Source: Aphis gossypii (Eukaryota > Arthropoda > Insecta > Hemiptera > Aphididae). Taken from it: a stretch of DNA of 64,000 bases. The translations under genes were made by a program, and so were the position numbers. Positions 25,261 through 37,919 of this stretch are shown in pieces. Within the stretch, counting starts at the first letter, position 1. Every line of letters starts with the position of its first letter. The notes under the pieces were generated by a model. The model ran no database searches. It worked only from the letters and a program-made list of their open reading frames with translations, and was not told the origin of the DNA. The stretch covers positions 43,482,287 to 43,546,286 of the forward strand of contig NC_065532.1 in NCBI RefSeq assembly GCF_020184175.1. The letters are read 5' to 3'.

Positions 25261-28200
25261 GAGTGATGATAAACAACGTTGTTCTCTAAAATGGCGCTCG
25301 GAAATAATTAATAATTATCCGTTTGTTAAACTTCTAACATCCGTATGAATATATAACTACATCCTGTGCTTTTTCAACATATACCCATGTATAGCTTAGT
25401 TTGTATGTATAGTTTTTTTTTCACTCGATACCAGTCAATATAGTAAGTAGATTTTACACGAGCTGTATTCAAACGCATATTATTTTGTAATCAAGAATTA
25501 ATCCGAGCACCGTAGAAATACGGAATTATCAAGTTTAACGTCTTTGTAGAATGCATATTATGAGCGAGTGTGATACTATTGTTATTTCGAAGATATAATT
25601 ATGCGTTCACTGTTAATTCGTCTAATCGACAAGCGCGGTCACACGTATAGTCAGATCATGAATTTGTAACTCAAAACTGAAATGGTCACGAAAATAATAA
25701 ATACTGTTTTACTGTAGTTTATGTATACAATTTTTAAGTCAATATTCGCGAATTATATGTATATATAAGTATCAAAACCAAGTAATAGTTTGTAGGATTT
25801 ATATATATATGTATATAAATGCTTTTTGGTGGACGAAGGGTGGTCGTAGCGAGATTTATCCTCCTCGTTTATCACCTCATTACTATGGCATTGCCCGCTC
25901 GGTCCTGTATATTATATGGTCGTATTTTCCGTCTTGTGTATATCACTATAATATCTCATCGTCCAGCAATTTCATTCACTTAAATTAACTCTATATTTTT
26001 AGGAAAGCTAGAGTTCTGATTGATCTATTGTGTGTTTAACGCAGTCGTCTCGCTGGCTCTCTATAGATAATATTATGTGAACCATGGCCAACGCAACGTG
26101 CGAAAGACGAAGTATTTGTTTAATTTTTTCCTTCACAACGTAACAATGTCTACGGCTTAAGACATATTTGTTAGTCGTGCAATAAACTCCGCATTATGAC
26201 TCTTAAAGTAAATAATGGAAAAAGTTTTTTTTTTTCATTATTAAAACGAAATTGAACAGCGTGCAGTAATTTTTTTATTGAATACTTCAGCGGAGAGAAT
26301 ACACTTCACGAGTGAAACAAAAATGTAGATCATGACCGTACAAACGCAGTCGTTCAATTATTATACAGTAGTTTTCGTGATTATTGAGTCTCGAGAATCG
26401 TTTTTCGTCTCGTTAAAAATTAATATTTCATCGCAGTACTATAGTAGTTTGTTCGTTGTTTGTACATCACCACCCCAAAAGTTATCTTCTACAGAGACGC
26501 AGCTTAATCTCTTTGACGAGTCTATCTTTCTTTACGTACTGCATTAACAACCGACTCATCTCAATCATAATAATCAAGACCGCAAATCACGTCGTTTGTG
26601 AAATAAACGTATAGCCTTAGCCCCAGAAAGTGCCCAAGACTGATTGTATATACATAATATATATATATTATATATAGTGAACGAGATTTGTCAACCTTTA
26701 CTCGTCCTGATAACGGATTAATGGAGACAGTTCATAACTGCACGAGTAATCAATTAGTCGATGTTATGATGATTCATTATACCCTCTTCTTAGAATTGCA
26801 GGACTGTTTCGTAATTGTTATTAATATATTATACGTGCTAGTATAGAGTACAATTTATCTTGTGGCCTCTGCATATCATAGTAGGTACATTATTACGCAC
26901 AATTATAGCACAACCACTTATACGGCAAATAATATTGTATTAAAACTATGTTTGTGTTTAATATTATTGGAGTGTCTGCACCACTATACGATAGCGTTTC
27001 AAACGTTTCGAAACTTAAAGCACTGTAATATGAAATTTACTAAGATACAAACATACATTGAATCGTTGTAATTGAAATACTGGATGCCTTTGAGTTTGTC
27101 ATTCTTCCACGTTTATAGTGATTTACTATTTAAAAATTAAAAACTAATATTATCATGTTGGTGTGAATCTATTCACTTTTTTTTATATTTTAATAATTAA
27201 TTTTATCCATTTATTGTAGAAACTATAATTATTTATATTTATATTTCAATAATTAAAAATATATATAATTTGTTCATATTTTTACAAATTTAAAATTCAT
27301 CAAACATTTGTCATTTTATAGCACAATTTTATTTTAATACTACTCTATTTTACTTTTTAATTTTTTAAAACTATAGTAGGTACTCATAATAGTATATTAT
27401 ATTTATAGAAATTTACCATAATTTAAAAAGCTGTAGTGAATGTTACAAAAATTTAAGTGGTCATACGGTTTATATCACTATTAATGTGCAGAAGTACATA
27501 ATTTTGACTGAAAAATATTTAAAAAATTAAACACATAAAATTATAACGAAAGCTATTAATGGAGTACCCTAAATATTCTCTTCTGTTTTACTACTAATAA
27601 CTATGCTAAAGTGCTTCCAACAAGTTATTAAAAATTATGAATATTTAAGAATTATTAAAAATCAAAAAACGTGTTCAGTTTCAAAATTTGTACCACTTAG
27701 CATAAACAATTATTCTAAGAAAACTGTTTAATAAGTTAAAAATTAAATACTGTAATATTAATATATTGAATAAAATACAAGTATGATATAATAGTATGGT
27801 CCTAAGTTGATTATAAAATATTTAATTATTTACGTTTCATATACTTAATATTATAATGTTAGCAGTGATTATCCAACTTTATAAATATATTTTAGTTCTA
27901 TAATATATTAAAATATATGGAATATTGTAGTCAATAGTTCGTATACTGTACTTCAAATAATTGTTAAAACATGATTGTACATAAAATATCAATAAAGTAT
28001 CTTAATATTATATTTCAAATATATGTCTACTGTAAAGATTTCAACAAAATAAAAATTTGTGGTATTAACATAGTGATGTTAACAACACAATTTTGTATTA
28101 CTATTCATTTATAAATGTATTAAGCACAATGATAGTACAATGTGATATTTATACGAGAATAAAATATTTTCTAATGTTAAAAATCATTAATTATATTCGT

Positions 28201-28562
28201 TAATTAATTAAATTGATTTAAATTGATTTTTTTAATTTATCTAATTAAAATAGAATGTATTTCATACAATTAAATTATTAAAACTTAGCATTTTAACCAT
28301 ACTTTTTCAGTCGGCGTTTTTAAAAGTACTGATAAAATTTATTTTTCTTTATTTTTCCAAGCTTATAAAGTTTTTTAATACAAAAGTGATTTATTCATTG
28401 GTAGATGGTAAGTAATATTACTCATTTTTTTTTTCATTTTAAAAACTTACATTTAATACGTCTCTTTAGAATTAATTTTAACGACATTATAAACATTAGT
28501 AAACCCATAACCCTTCTCATGATAATTGACTATATCTGTCTAGCGTATACTTATGTTTAGAG

Positions 28563-28594
<32 letters not shown>

Positions 28595-29339
28595 ATAAAT
28601 TTGATATAGTTGATTATGTTCACCAATAGATAATTTATAAATTAATTCCATAAATATAATATTTAATGTTTTTATATAAAATATATATATTCTAATTTGA
28701 TGATTTTGGAAAAATGTTTGACTGATATTTTTATTAATGATATCTTTAAATTATTAGTTATTACTATTTATTTTTTTCATTCTACTAAAAAATAATAAGT
28801 ATATATTACTATTTCAGAAACGATGGTGCATTATGTTGATAAAAAATAATTGTCTTTCATTATGTACCACGGTAATAATAGCAAAAGTGTATTGACGCAT
28901 ATGGCATATAATATTATACATTACAAAAACAAAATAATATTAATGTTCTTTCAGATATTCATATTTAGTTATGATGCTTGTTATTATTGTAGTTTAGAGT
29001 ATAGATTTCATATAAGTATTATTATTGCCAATCTATGCTGATGATTATAATCTCTTTCGTTCAAAGCACACGTTACACGCGAATCGGAAAATAAAATGAA
29101 ATGCAATGAAAATTAATGATTCGGGATCCGGCCGTCGAGGAAAACTAATATTGTTTGTGCTGCGAAAATAATAATATAATATAAGTGATACAGAAAAACC
29201 TACTATTATACTGGAGATTTGTTTCCATTATTATTGTCCAATGTCTCTGTATAATATACACTATATAAATATATATATATTTATATTACATAGATGCATA
29301 CAGATGTATATATTTAGAATAAATTCAGACACAACCACT
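25261..29339. other. AT-rich non-coding DNA
   Basis: No gene supported. Moderately CpG-rich to about 26600, then very AT-rich. Includes TA repeats near 26650 and 28563-28597. Confidence 0.5.
28563..28597. repeat. TA microsatellite with one phase shift
   Basis: Alternating TA with a single TT phase change in the middle. The tract is self-complementary and prone to cruciform formation and slippage. Confidence 0.9.
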
Positions 29340-29930
29340 AGACATGCGGGTCAGGACCTTTTTTTCCGGTCGAATCTCATATTATAGTTTTTCGGTCGTC
29401 TCCGAAGCAACGCGTTGACAAGTTCCGATGATAAATCGTTCACCTGTCCATCGATTTCCCCGGGGACGCGGAATGCGACGAACCAAGAACAATACCGATT
29501 CGAGAGACTGCGCTCATTTATAATGCATACACATCTATAGTACGACGACCGGACGAATAAAATTAAGCGCCCTTGTCGGTGTTGATTGTTTTTCGCTTTT
29601 TTCGACGTTTTTTTGTTGTTGTCGGTCCGTACAAACATCGCGGGTCCTGCAGTAAAGTTGTAAATATGTGCGTACGCGTCACGATTATAATCGCGAGTAA
29701 CGAGCCAAAAAAAAAAAAAAAACAAAACAAAACAAAAAACGATTTAATTAGTCTTCAGCAATTTCACCCTCGAGGATTCGGGCAGCAGCGGGTTTGTCCC
29801 GCTGCATACTTAATAAGCCGGGGTTGCAATTTAAGCTCACGCACATAAGCCATCCAGTGCCCTTTCTCCACTCCGTACAGCCACGGTCACGTCTATCCCA
29901 TCCATCTGTACACGACCGTATATTATATGT
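29340..29930. other. CpG-richer island with a GC hairpin
   Basis: One of the GC-richest parts of the window. It includes CCCCGGGGACGCGGAATGCG and GTGCGTACGCGTCACG. Overlapping open frames on both strands (the longest is 124 codons, minus strand, 29725 to 29351) reflect the lower stop density. None shows a known domain, and the longest begins in a run of phenylalanines encoded by an A/T tract. A promoter, enhancer or untranslated exon is the best guess. Confidence 0.3.
29785..29805. repeat. GC-rich 8-bp perfect hairpin, 5-base loop
   Basis: GCAGCGGG (29785-29792), loop TTTGT, CCCGCTGC (29798-29805). An all-Watson-Crick stem of this GC content stands out in AT-rich DNA. No adjacent element termini were identified. 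Confidence 0.8.
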
Positions 29931-30021
29931 AAAATAATAACAGTTAGGCATCTGTTGATAAATATCCATATTAAACAAATACATGATATGGGTCATAATA
30001 TATACGCGTATTACGGATAAT

Positions 30022-30083
30022 GGATATTGGTTATGTATGCGTATTATAATGGATATAGGTTATGCGTACGTATTATGGATAGG
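30022..30083. repeat. Short degenerate tandem repeat, 26-29 bp unit
   Basis: GGATATTGGTTATG at 30022 and GGATATAGGTTATG at 30051 begin two units that continue with similar TGCGTATTAT/TACGTATTAT blocks. A third partial unit begins GGATAGG at 30077. Confidence 0.7.
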
Positions 30084-33000
30084 TGCACGTTCTGCAGGAT
30101 GAAGAGTCATTTCGTTTTCCCAAGAGGCGAACACAGTTAGGGAAACGTGTAAACTTTCCTGCTCTTCCTGTAATACGCGATTGTAGTCGGCATTGAATCG
30201 ATGAAATTAGAACCAAATATCCTAGTGATGCATTAAAGTTTCGTCTTGGAACATATAATATTATATATATATTATCATTATGCCATGTTTATGCGGTTAT
30301 ATCATATAATATGTTATAATATAATACATATAAAATATGTATTATTGTAAAAACTTTACAACACAGCAAAATATGTATTTGACTCGTACAGCAATTCTAA
30401 ATTTGTAATGATAATAACTTTAATATGAATGTATTGTTATAATCGAATCGTATCATGTTCAAAAAGTTAAGGACACAATATTATTGCATTAAATTTTTAA
30501 ATTTTTGAAAATGTGGGTATAGTGAATATAAGTGATTTTAGAAAACGACTATGAATCAAATTTAAATTTATGGATTAAAACAATAAAACAAGTCGTTGTT
30601 TTGAAGAAAGTTGGTGCTTATATTATTAGCGATTTCAAATTTATTACATCTACCGTGACTTACAGGCTTTCGCAGGCGTATACATTTAAAAACCACGTTC
30701 GGACCTTTTTAAATCAATGCATTTCTATTGTATATTTGAATAGGAAAACTAAATAAAATAATACCATATTATGTATAGAGCGTCTCACACTATATGTCAT
30801 GCTAAACATCCAATTATAATTTTATATAATTAAATAAAATACGTTAACTGCCTATTAAATGTTTAATTGCATTATGTATATTATATTACCTGCTTATATT
30901 ATTATACTTTCGCATAAAGAAATTGTTAATAATCTCGCAAACTGACAGACTATTATAATATGATGGCATATCGTTTAAAGTGTATGGTTGCATAACCATA
31001 ATATATTGGTGGTGTTTTTAATTAAATGCCTACATGTTAGAATATTATATTAACAAGATTTAATTTTCTGCGTTAGAGAAGTAATTTCAAATAATATTGT
31101 GCATTTCGTAAACAATATGTACCTACGGTAGCTCTAGGGACTAGACAATGTATTGTACCTTGTATTCCGTACACGTTAAAAAAATGTTTTCTACCAGTAA
31201 AACTGCTTGTAAAAATGTACATTAAACGAAAATTACCATCATAATATGTAGAAAGTTCGTTCGCAACAATCACTGTTACAACAACGACCACGTAGAACTC
31301 CCGCGAAGTGAGCATGACGTGTACTACAACTGTACAATAATATTTTTGTATTCAGATGATGAGCTGTGCATTAAGCTTAGTCATTTTAGAATTGAAACGG
31401 ACTCGGCATAAGATAGTATAGTTGCTTCAAAAACTTGTTTGGCCTGAATACATTCATAAATGTTTTTACTTATTTTTATCTTATAAAAACTTTTACACGA
31501 CTTTGCTGGATCTTGTTTCTTATATTTTCTGTCGCTTCCATTGCGTTTAAAAAACAATACGACTTTTTAATTAATTTTTAAAACAAACTAATTTTGTATT
31601 ATAAAATATAAGTATTATATTATTTTTATCTTTTTTTTTTTTTTTGCTTATACTATAATATTATACTTTTAAATATTTCCTTTTTTTTTTCATTGGTAAA
31701 TTATGGTAAAATTTAATAATATTTTATTATGTGACCTAACATAAATAATATTTTAATGGATTTAAAAGGAGTATTTCACACTATTATCACAAAATTGAAT
31801 CACACGAAATGTGATTTGGTGATCTAAGTACGCTGAAATCATTAAAATATTCATTTGAAGTTATAATGTATACCTAATAGGTTTCTCAATAGTTCAATCT
31901 TAATACAGATATGAGACTCCGAAATGTTTAATATTTTTGCCATACTTAAAATAAATGCAAGCAGGTATACAATTTGCTTAAAAAGACTTAATATATGATG
32001 TAAATAATAATAAAGTTATTTTTCCAGAGCACTTAAAATCCCTTTCATGTTTACCGGTTAATTGTTTTCACGGAACCATTATGGTAGTTAACTAGTTTAC
32101 AATCTTGTTAATGTAAATTTGTTACCATAAGTTGGCGTCAATAAATAACTGTACTCATTCTTTAGTGACGAAATCAATCAAGTCGATTTTACTCTTGGAT
32201 AAAAAAACAAATAATAATATAAAAACATATCCACTCCGAATATTAATTAACAAGTTTAGAACCGATATAGGAAAAACACGAATTGGAATGTTAAGCGTTT
32301 CCGTTTTATCAGTATCGAATATACAAAACATAAAGATATACGGAAACTGCAATATTAACTTACATAGATAAAAAATAACGATAAATATACATTTTATCGA
32401 TACAAAACGAAAATTAACTTCTAAATACATGACAGTGGTAGTAATAAACGTATAATTTACATGTTTTGTTTATTGGAAAAATATATGACGTATTATAATA
32501 ACAACGTTCGGATCATTGTTTAATTTTATGAAAAACCGTAAGATAATATGTGTTTAAAAATTTGTATTTTTTATTATCATCAAACTTCAATAATGTATTT
32601 GATTTTACAATAATACTGTTGTATAACTCATATATTATATATGTATTAGATCGGTAAAAAGAAATATGTATCAATTTTCGTTCAAAATATTTCCATAAAT
32701 ATTTCATTGAAACGTTTTTTTTTTTTTTTTATAAATATATACTCTGTAGTATGATTCCAGATGCAATATTATTAATATGAAAATATATTTTTGGTTTCAA
32801 TCTATAGGGTGCATAATGTTTTCTTGTAATTTCAATATTGGTGCAAAATAGTGAAGTTGAATATATTTTTTATACTTTTATGTCGTGTACTACTGTTGTT
32901 TGTGATTGAAATTCGATCTACTGTGTGACCAGAAAATAATCATACTCTGCTAGCTTGGCTATTTTCAAACTCGTTAAGTATCAAATTTACACTACCTTTA

Positions 33001-34464
33001 TAATTTTAAAACTTTGTATACGTTTTACTATTTTCGGAGATTAATTAGGTACATAACTACCGTTGTATTGTTAGGTATACATATTAAAGTTTTTCTTCAA
33101 ACAAATAAATGTTCAAATACAATTCACAAAAGCACACATTCTTATAATTTCATCAGAATACTCAATTATTTTACGTACAGTATTATAGATAAAGATTATA
33201 ATGTTTATAAAATCATTTAAACATACAATTTTTGATTTGAATATTAAAAATATTAGTTCTTTTCAATCAAATATAATATTATATAAAGTTTCAAAAGTAA
33301 GGAGAAGGACAATAATAAAATCTCATACGTTTCTTATTTTGTGAATGGAAATTTTTGAAAAAACCCTATTTATTATTGTATAAGAAGTACTCGTCAGACT
33401 AGCCGTACATTAGTGGTCGTCAAAGTCACGACTATTCGTTTCGTAAATGCCACAATTTTTCGACCACCGGCGCCAAACTTGTTACACTTGTCCGGAGACG
33501 AGTCAAACGTCTATTTTATAAATTATAATATACACTTATCCTATCTTTTATATAAGTACACATAATTTTTCGACGACACAGCAGTGCAATTATTATTGTT
33601 ATCATACGAGACCATTATTCGTCAGCCGGCTAATGGAACAATGACGGAAAGTTTTTACTTTAAAATCTAAACCCTAATAACCAAACGTTTCAAATCTCCT
33701 CCGCACCCTCGCCACTAATCCCACCACCTACCAGATGGGTAAAATGATGATTAATATCTCCCACGCCACAACTTTGGATCGATTTGGAAACATATGACCC
33801 GCTCGAAATGTCAACAAATACACTGTAAATTTCATATTATACCAAATACCAAAATTGTTGTACTATGTGGTAAAAATTGGTCGAGAATTCGATTATTTCT
33901 GGGTACACAACCTCGAATTTTGAGTATTTTACCATTGTGAACCTACCAAAACCTGCAATAAAAAGATATCAATAACATTTATTTTGTTGTTTAATGGATA
34001 ATTTTAATTAGTTGCATATTTTTTTATAATTTTTAAAATAGCACCTGGTGATATTGACAAAATATGCAGCACGATATTATATCGATTTATTGTTAATATA
34101 ATTAGTCTCAGAAGTGAGTTGCATTGGCTAGCAGGAAGCTTAGGGAATCAACTGACTCATCGTTAATTATTACAGTTTGTCAAATTGGCCTTTTACGTTA
34201 CAAAAGTTATAATGGCCTCTACAGTACGTGTCACATCTTTTATTAAAATTAAATATTTTGGACTTTTTATTATGAATAATAAAATAATATTGTCAATAAA
34301 TCTAATTATATCGTATTGTTAATAACAAACTGCTACTGTAGTAGACTGAAATATTTTCAATATCACGAACAGTATAGCTGAAAAAAATTACAAATTGTAT
34401 TTTATACAATTTAGGATGTACCGCAGTGTATGGTAGTGCAGATATCGGCACTACTTACAGTCAT

Positions 34465-34490
34465 GGTATACATACATTTTAATGTATACC
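34465..34490. repeat. Perfect 9-bp inverted repeat
   Basis: GGTATACAT (34465-34473) and ATGTATACC (34482-34490) are separated by 8 bases. The right arm overlaps ATGTATACCGCAGT, which resembles ATGTACCGCAGT about 66 bases upstream (34416-34427). Confidence 0.7.
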
Positions 34491-36691
34491 GCAGTATAAA
34501 CTTTAAGAACCATGAAACTGCTACAAAGAGGAAAACATAATATAAAACTAAATATAAATAAACTCAAAGAATTTACAAAAAAAAAAAAAAATATGTGATG
34601 ATGTAATATTATAATATTTTACCCTGATGGTTTCCACACTGGTAGTCTCCCTTCTCATGTGTACTGGTGTTTTTGTTTTTATTGTATAATACACGCATAA
34701 TATATGGATGAAATATTATGAAAAAATACCTAGTTTACTTATTGTATAAAAAATATTAGAAATTGTAAATATTATTGCTTTTATTTTAAATTTATAAAAA
34801 TAACATTTGTATAAAAAATATGATTAGGTAGCTATGGACAAGCTGATTATGCGTATTATACTATAATAATACACTGTGTAACATTTAACCACAGTTACAG
34901 ACAGATATTCAATACAAAAAAGTATAATTTCAGTGACCGTATGTATTTGTGTATAATTATCGGTTTGTTGGTATTTTTCTCATTAGAATATATTATCTGC
35001 ATCGCCACCGGGTCGCAGTATAGTACCCTTTCTCGAACGGTCCATGTCTTCCTCTCCCCAATATCCATCCTATTTTAACACTATTAATTTATTGTTGGTC
35101 CCTATCCAACTTTTTATACAGCTACCTTTGCCCACAAGCCCGTTCGTTAATTTTTAAGTATACCTATATATATCGTAAAAAAGACTCACCCTCTCCAATT
35201 ATTGAACTGCATAATATAACAGTAAATAATATATATATATATATATAAATACGGTTTTCCATTCGGTGAAAAATACTATCGTAACCACTGAATAAAAACA
35301 ATACATCCGTAATTTAATATGACAAAAATTAACTGTTCCATAACAATATTGTAAATAACTTTTATATAGTGGACTCATGGTTTTAAATTAATAAAATAAA
35401 AATGAAAATGAAAATTATATATTTTTATAGTTGATAAATAAAATCAGTACCTAATAAATAATACATACCATTTTGAAGATAAAATAAATAATATAGATTT
35501 ATAATGAATTATTAAGCATTAGTAAAGTTGTATAGTGTGCAGATAATATTTATTCAAATTTCAAAGTTATTAAAAAACCATTATTTTTATTTTAAATTAA
35601 AATTTAATTATTTAATTATTTTTAGGGATTTGACTCCTCTAAAAATTTATATTTTTAGTTCAATATTTGTGTTATACAAAGTACCTTTTATGAAAATGTT
35701 GACAGACAACTAGGCATAAACAATATGTTGTTGAAGTCATTGTCAAATTTCAATTAAACTATAAATAATTAAAATATATTATATAAATTATTTTTTTAAT
35801 AATTTATAGTTTAAATAATTTTTATATCGAAAGTATGGTATGTTTTGATATACATTCGGTATTCAAAATACACTCATATTTCTTATACATTAAATACTTA
35901 TAACTAGAGTTCAGATGTTCTATTTTTATTATACTTTTATATAAAGTAGTTATAGATAAACCTATAAAAATAATTATTTGATGACGGTATTCATTTATTT
36001 TTTTATTTTTAAAAAGATAATATAATTATATTACTATATTATTAGCTTTGCTATAAAAAGCAACTTAATTGTTATAACTCAGTTACACAATATAAGCAAA
36101 ATCAAATTAATCATTTGATATTACGTTATATTTCAATATTATAAAGAATTAATATCTACCTACTACTAAAGCTATTGTTATTGTGGTATCATACCATTAA
36201 AACAATTATTATTTATTAAAGTCTCTTAAGCTATAATTTTATATTTTATTAATTTAAAATTATTTTTATAAAACCCTTATTTTATTTATGAGCTATATTA
36301 ATATTAATTATAATTGAATTTTTTACACTTGAGCGTAATGTATAATGTAAGTATAAAAGTATATCATATATGAAACAAATCCATAACTTAAACCAACAAA
36401 ACTCGTTACCGCGAACTTTGACGTAAATAGTGGATTATAAATAAGGATATTTAAGTTTTAAATGTATAAAAATATATAGCTTTTAGGCGTTGACATTTTA
36501 TTTAAATTATATTATACTTGTAAAGTTGAATGATTGATTTATCTAAATATTATCTATACAAGTATTATGGTTATAATACATTTTTAAATGTTTATCATCT
36601 ACAACCTCTGCCATTGTAATTGTTAACGATTTAATTATTAAATGTTTGTTAACATTTGATTAAAACACAAAAATTATGAACAATTTTACAG

Positions 36692-36733
36692 TTCACGATC
36701 TAACGATGCGTGACGACCAAGGTTGCAGTTGAC
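36692..36733 (+). promoter_or_regulatory. 5' UTR of the channel mRNA with an 8-codon uORF
   Basis: The sequence CAATTTTACAG ends at 36691 and looks like a good 3' splice site, so this exon starts within the 5' UTR. An in-frame TAA at 36701-36703 shows the channel reading frame cannot begin further upstream in this exon. A separate ATG at 36706 opens an 8-codon frame (MRDDQGCS) whose TGA occupies 36730-36732, leaving one base before the channel ATG at 36734. The upstream ATG has A at -3 and the main ATG has G at -3 and G at +4. Both are reasonable initiation contexts, so the uORF could modulate translation. That role is inferred. Confidence 0.6.
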
Positions 36734-36927
36734 ATGGATGGTGAGAACAGGATCATACTAAACGTCGGTGGTATCCGTTACGAGACCTACAAAGCCACAT
36801 TGAAGAAAATACCAGCTACAAGGCTTAGCAGACTCACTGAAGCTTTAGCCAATTACGATCCTGTGCTCAACGAGTATTTTTTTGATAGGCACCCAGGCGT
36901 GTTTGCCCAAGTACTCAATTACTATAG
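36734..36927 (+). CDS. Shaw: Shaw-family (Kv3-type) potassium channel, coding exon 1: start of T1 domain
   Basis: This exon encodes residues 1-64 and the first two bases of codon 65 of a Shaw-type voltage-gated K+ channel, a membrane protein of excitable cells that forms tetramers. It reads MDGENRIILNVGGIRYETYK and continues with TRLSRLTEALANYD and FFDRHPGVFAQVLNYYR. These are the hallmarks of the first half of the cytoplasmic T1 (BTB-like) tetramerisation domain. The ATG at 36734 is chosen because an in-frame stop lies at 36701 and the family normally starts just before ENR. The exon ends at AG followed by GTAAAT, splitting the Arg codon. The MDGENRIILNVGGIRYE start and later features fit the insect Shaw-like paralogue (Shawl) at least as well as Shaw itself, so the symbol is at family level. 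Confidence 0.95.
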
Positions 36928-36997
36928 GTAAATCATCTTAAGAACTTACTATTGTACATCACTCATAAACTGTTTGTTAATCGTGATTTTCTTCTAG
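36928..36997 (+). other. Channel intron 1, 70 bp
   Basis: GT-AG intron with donor GTAAAT and acceptor TTTTCTTCTAG. It has phase 2, interrupting an Arg codon. The small size contrasts with the intron after coding exon 3. Confidence 0.92.
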
Positions 36998-37130
36998 AAC
37001 GGGGAAACTTCATTATCCAACAAACGTTTGTGGACCACTTTTCGAAGACGAGCTGGAGTTTTGGGGACTCGACTCAAATCAAGTAGAGCCCTGTTGCTGG
37101 TCTACTTACAGCATCCACAGAGACACTCAG
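36998..37130 (+). CDS. Shaw: Shaw-family potassium channel, coding exon 2: T1 zinc-site half
   Basis: Completes Arg65 and encodes residues 66-109, beginning TGKLHYPTNVCGPLFEDELE and ending VEPCCWSTYSIHRDTQ. It contains the full zinc-binding signature of non-Shaker T1 domains, H-x5-C-x20-C-C, at H70, C76, C97 and C98. This site bridges neighbouring subunits at the T1 interface and restricts assembly to the subfamily. All four ligands are intact. The WSTYSIHRDTQ ending resembles what I recall of the insect Shaw-like paralogue more than the WMTYTQHRDTQ of Shaw. The exon ends in CAG before GTAACA, in phase 0. Confidence 0.95.
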
Positions 37131-37919
37131 GTAACAACTACTAAATACACAGTAAATATAAATAAAATGTGTATATTATAATATGATATACATTACGGGC
37201 AATATCGATAAACAACCATATTATTATAAAACTACTAAAACTTTTAAATGGATGAAAATTAACATGATAATATATACATGTTTTTTTTTAAAAAAATTGC
37301 AATTTTAAGATTATTTATTTATTACTTTCTAACCTATTTTACCTTATTGTGATATATTTTCTATAAAACGAATAATAGACACAATATGACGTCGTATAGG
37401 TACTAAGTTGCGACAATTGATTAGACTCCACGTGTACGCTCACCGTAGGATCAGATTAAATCCATTACGGTATGATATAACGTAAAATGCTTTCGATACT
37501 CAAAGTTTTGAAAGTTTTACGCATCTGTGTAAAGACAAGTCTTCGCAAAAAAATTGTACTTATAAGAGCAAATGATAGGGACGATAGGGTTGATGGATAG
37601 TAAGTTTCGGTTTTCTGTGGCTGATTAATGACACACGAAACAGCACGCACGTGCGAGTGAGTGAGTGAGACTCGGTGCGCGAATAGCGATGGGGTAACGC
37701 GAGAGTATGTCACCCTTTTATATAAGAGAAAAGGATCCATTACTACGAAACGAGTGGGTACCACTTTGAAAAAATTCAACAACCGAACTCAATATAATAC
37801 GAACTTTTTTCATTCTTTCGTTAATGTTTTTGAGTGCCTATACTAGCAATATTAACATTAATTCTGTTGGAAATGTTTTATTTTTATTTTACTTAAACGA
37901 ACCTTTGACGCGGTTCCAG
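37131..37919 (+). other. Channel intron 2, 789 bp, with a GC-richer insert-like core
   Basis: GT-AG intron (donor GTAACA, acceptor GGTTCCAG). The core from about 37380 to 37800 is much richer in CpG than the intron ends. It holds a CGCACGTGCG palindrome (37646-37655) running into a GAGT repeat. Open frames occur on both strands of the core, including 105 codons on the minus strand, without a known domain. The core could be an inserted repeat or an intronic enhancer. Confidence 0.85.
37646..37669. repeat. CGCACGTGCG palindrome abutting a GAGT microsatellite
   Basis: A perfect 10-bp palindrome containing the CACGTG E-box at 37646-37655 runs straight into GAGTGAGTGAGTGAG up to 37669. It lies inside channel intron 2. 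Confidence 0.75.

Larger units (their letters stand above)
29931..36691. other. AT-rich non-coding DNA upstream of the channel exon
   Basis: No gene supported. Contains a short degenerate tandem repeat (30022-30083), a hairpin near 34465, CpG-richer patches at about 33400-33500 and 34980-35060, and a TA tract near 35230. Overlapping open frames on both strands at about 32132-32430 are AT-biased and unrecognised. The last part must hold the branch point and acceptor of the intron that ends at 36691. Confidence 0.5.

Noticed and set aside
29351..29725. 124-codon open frame on the minus strand
   Set aside because: Begins in a homopolymer-derived phenylalanine run, lies in a GC-richer patch where stops are rare, overlaps frames on the other strand and matches no family I know.
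32132..32430. Overlapping frames on both strands
   Set aside because: Both are AT-biased, unrecognised and mirror each other. There is no splice or domain evidence.
36710..36733. N-terminal extension of the channel starting at GTG
   Set aside because: GTG is not a normal start in animals, and an in-frame ATG at 36734 lies where the family usually starts.
37824..37919. Extension of coding exon 3 upstream in the same open frame
   Set aside because: The protein family continues directly from Q109 to A110 across the GGTTCCAG acceptor, and the upstream residues are not channel-like.
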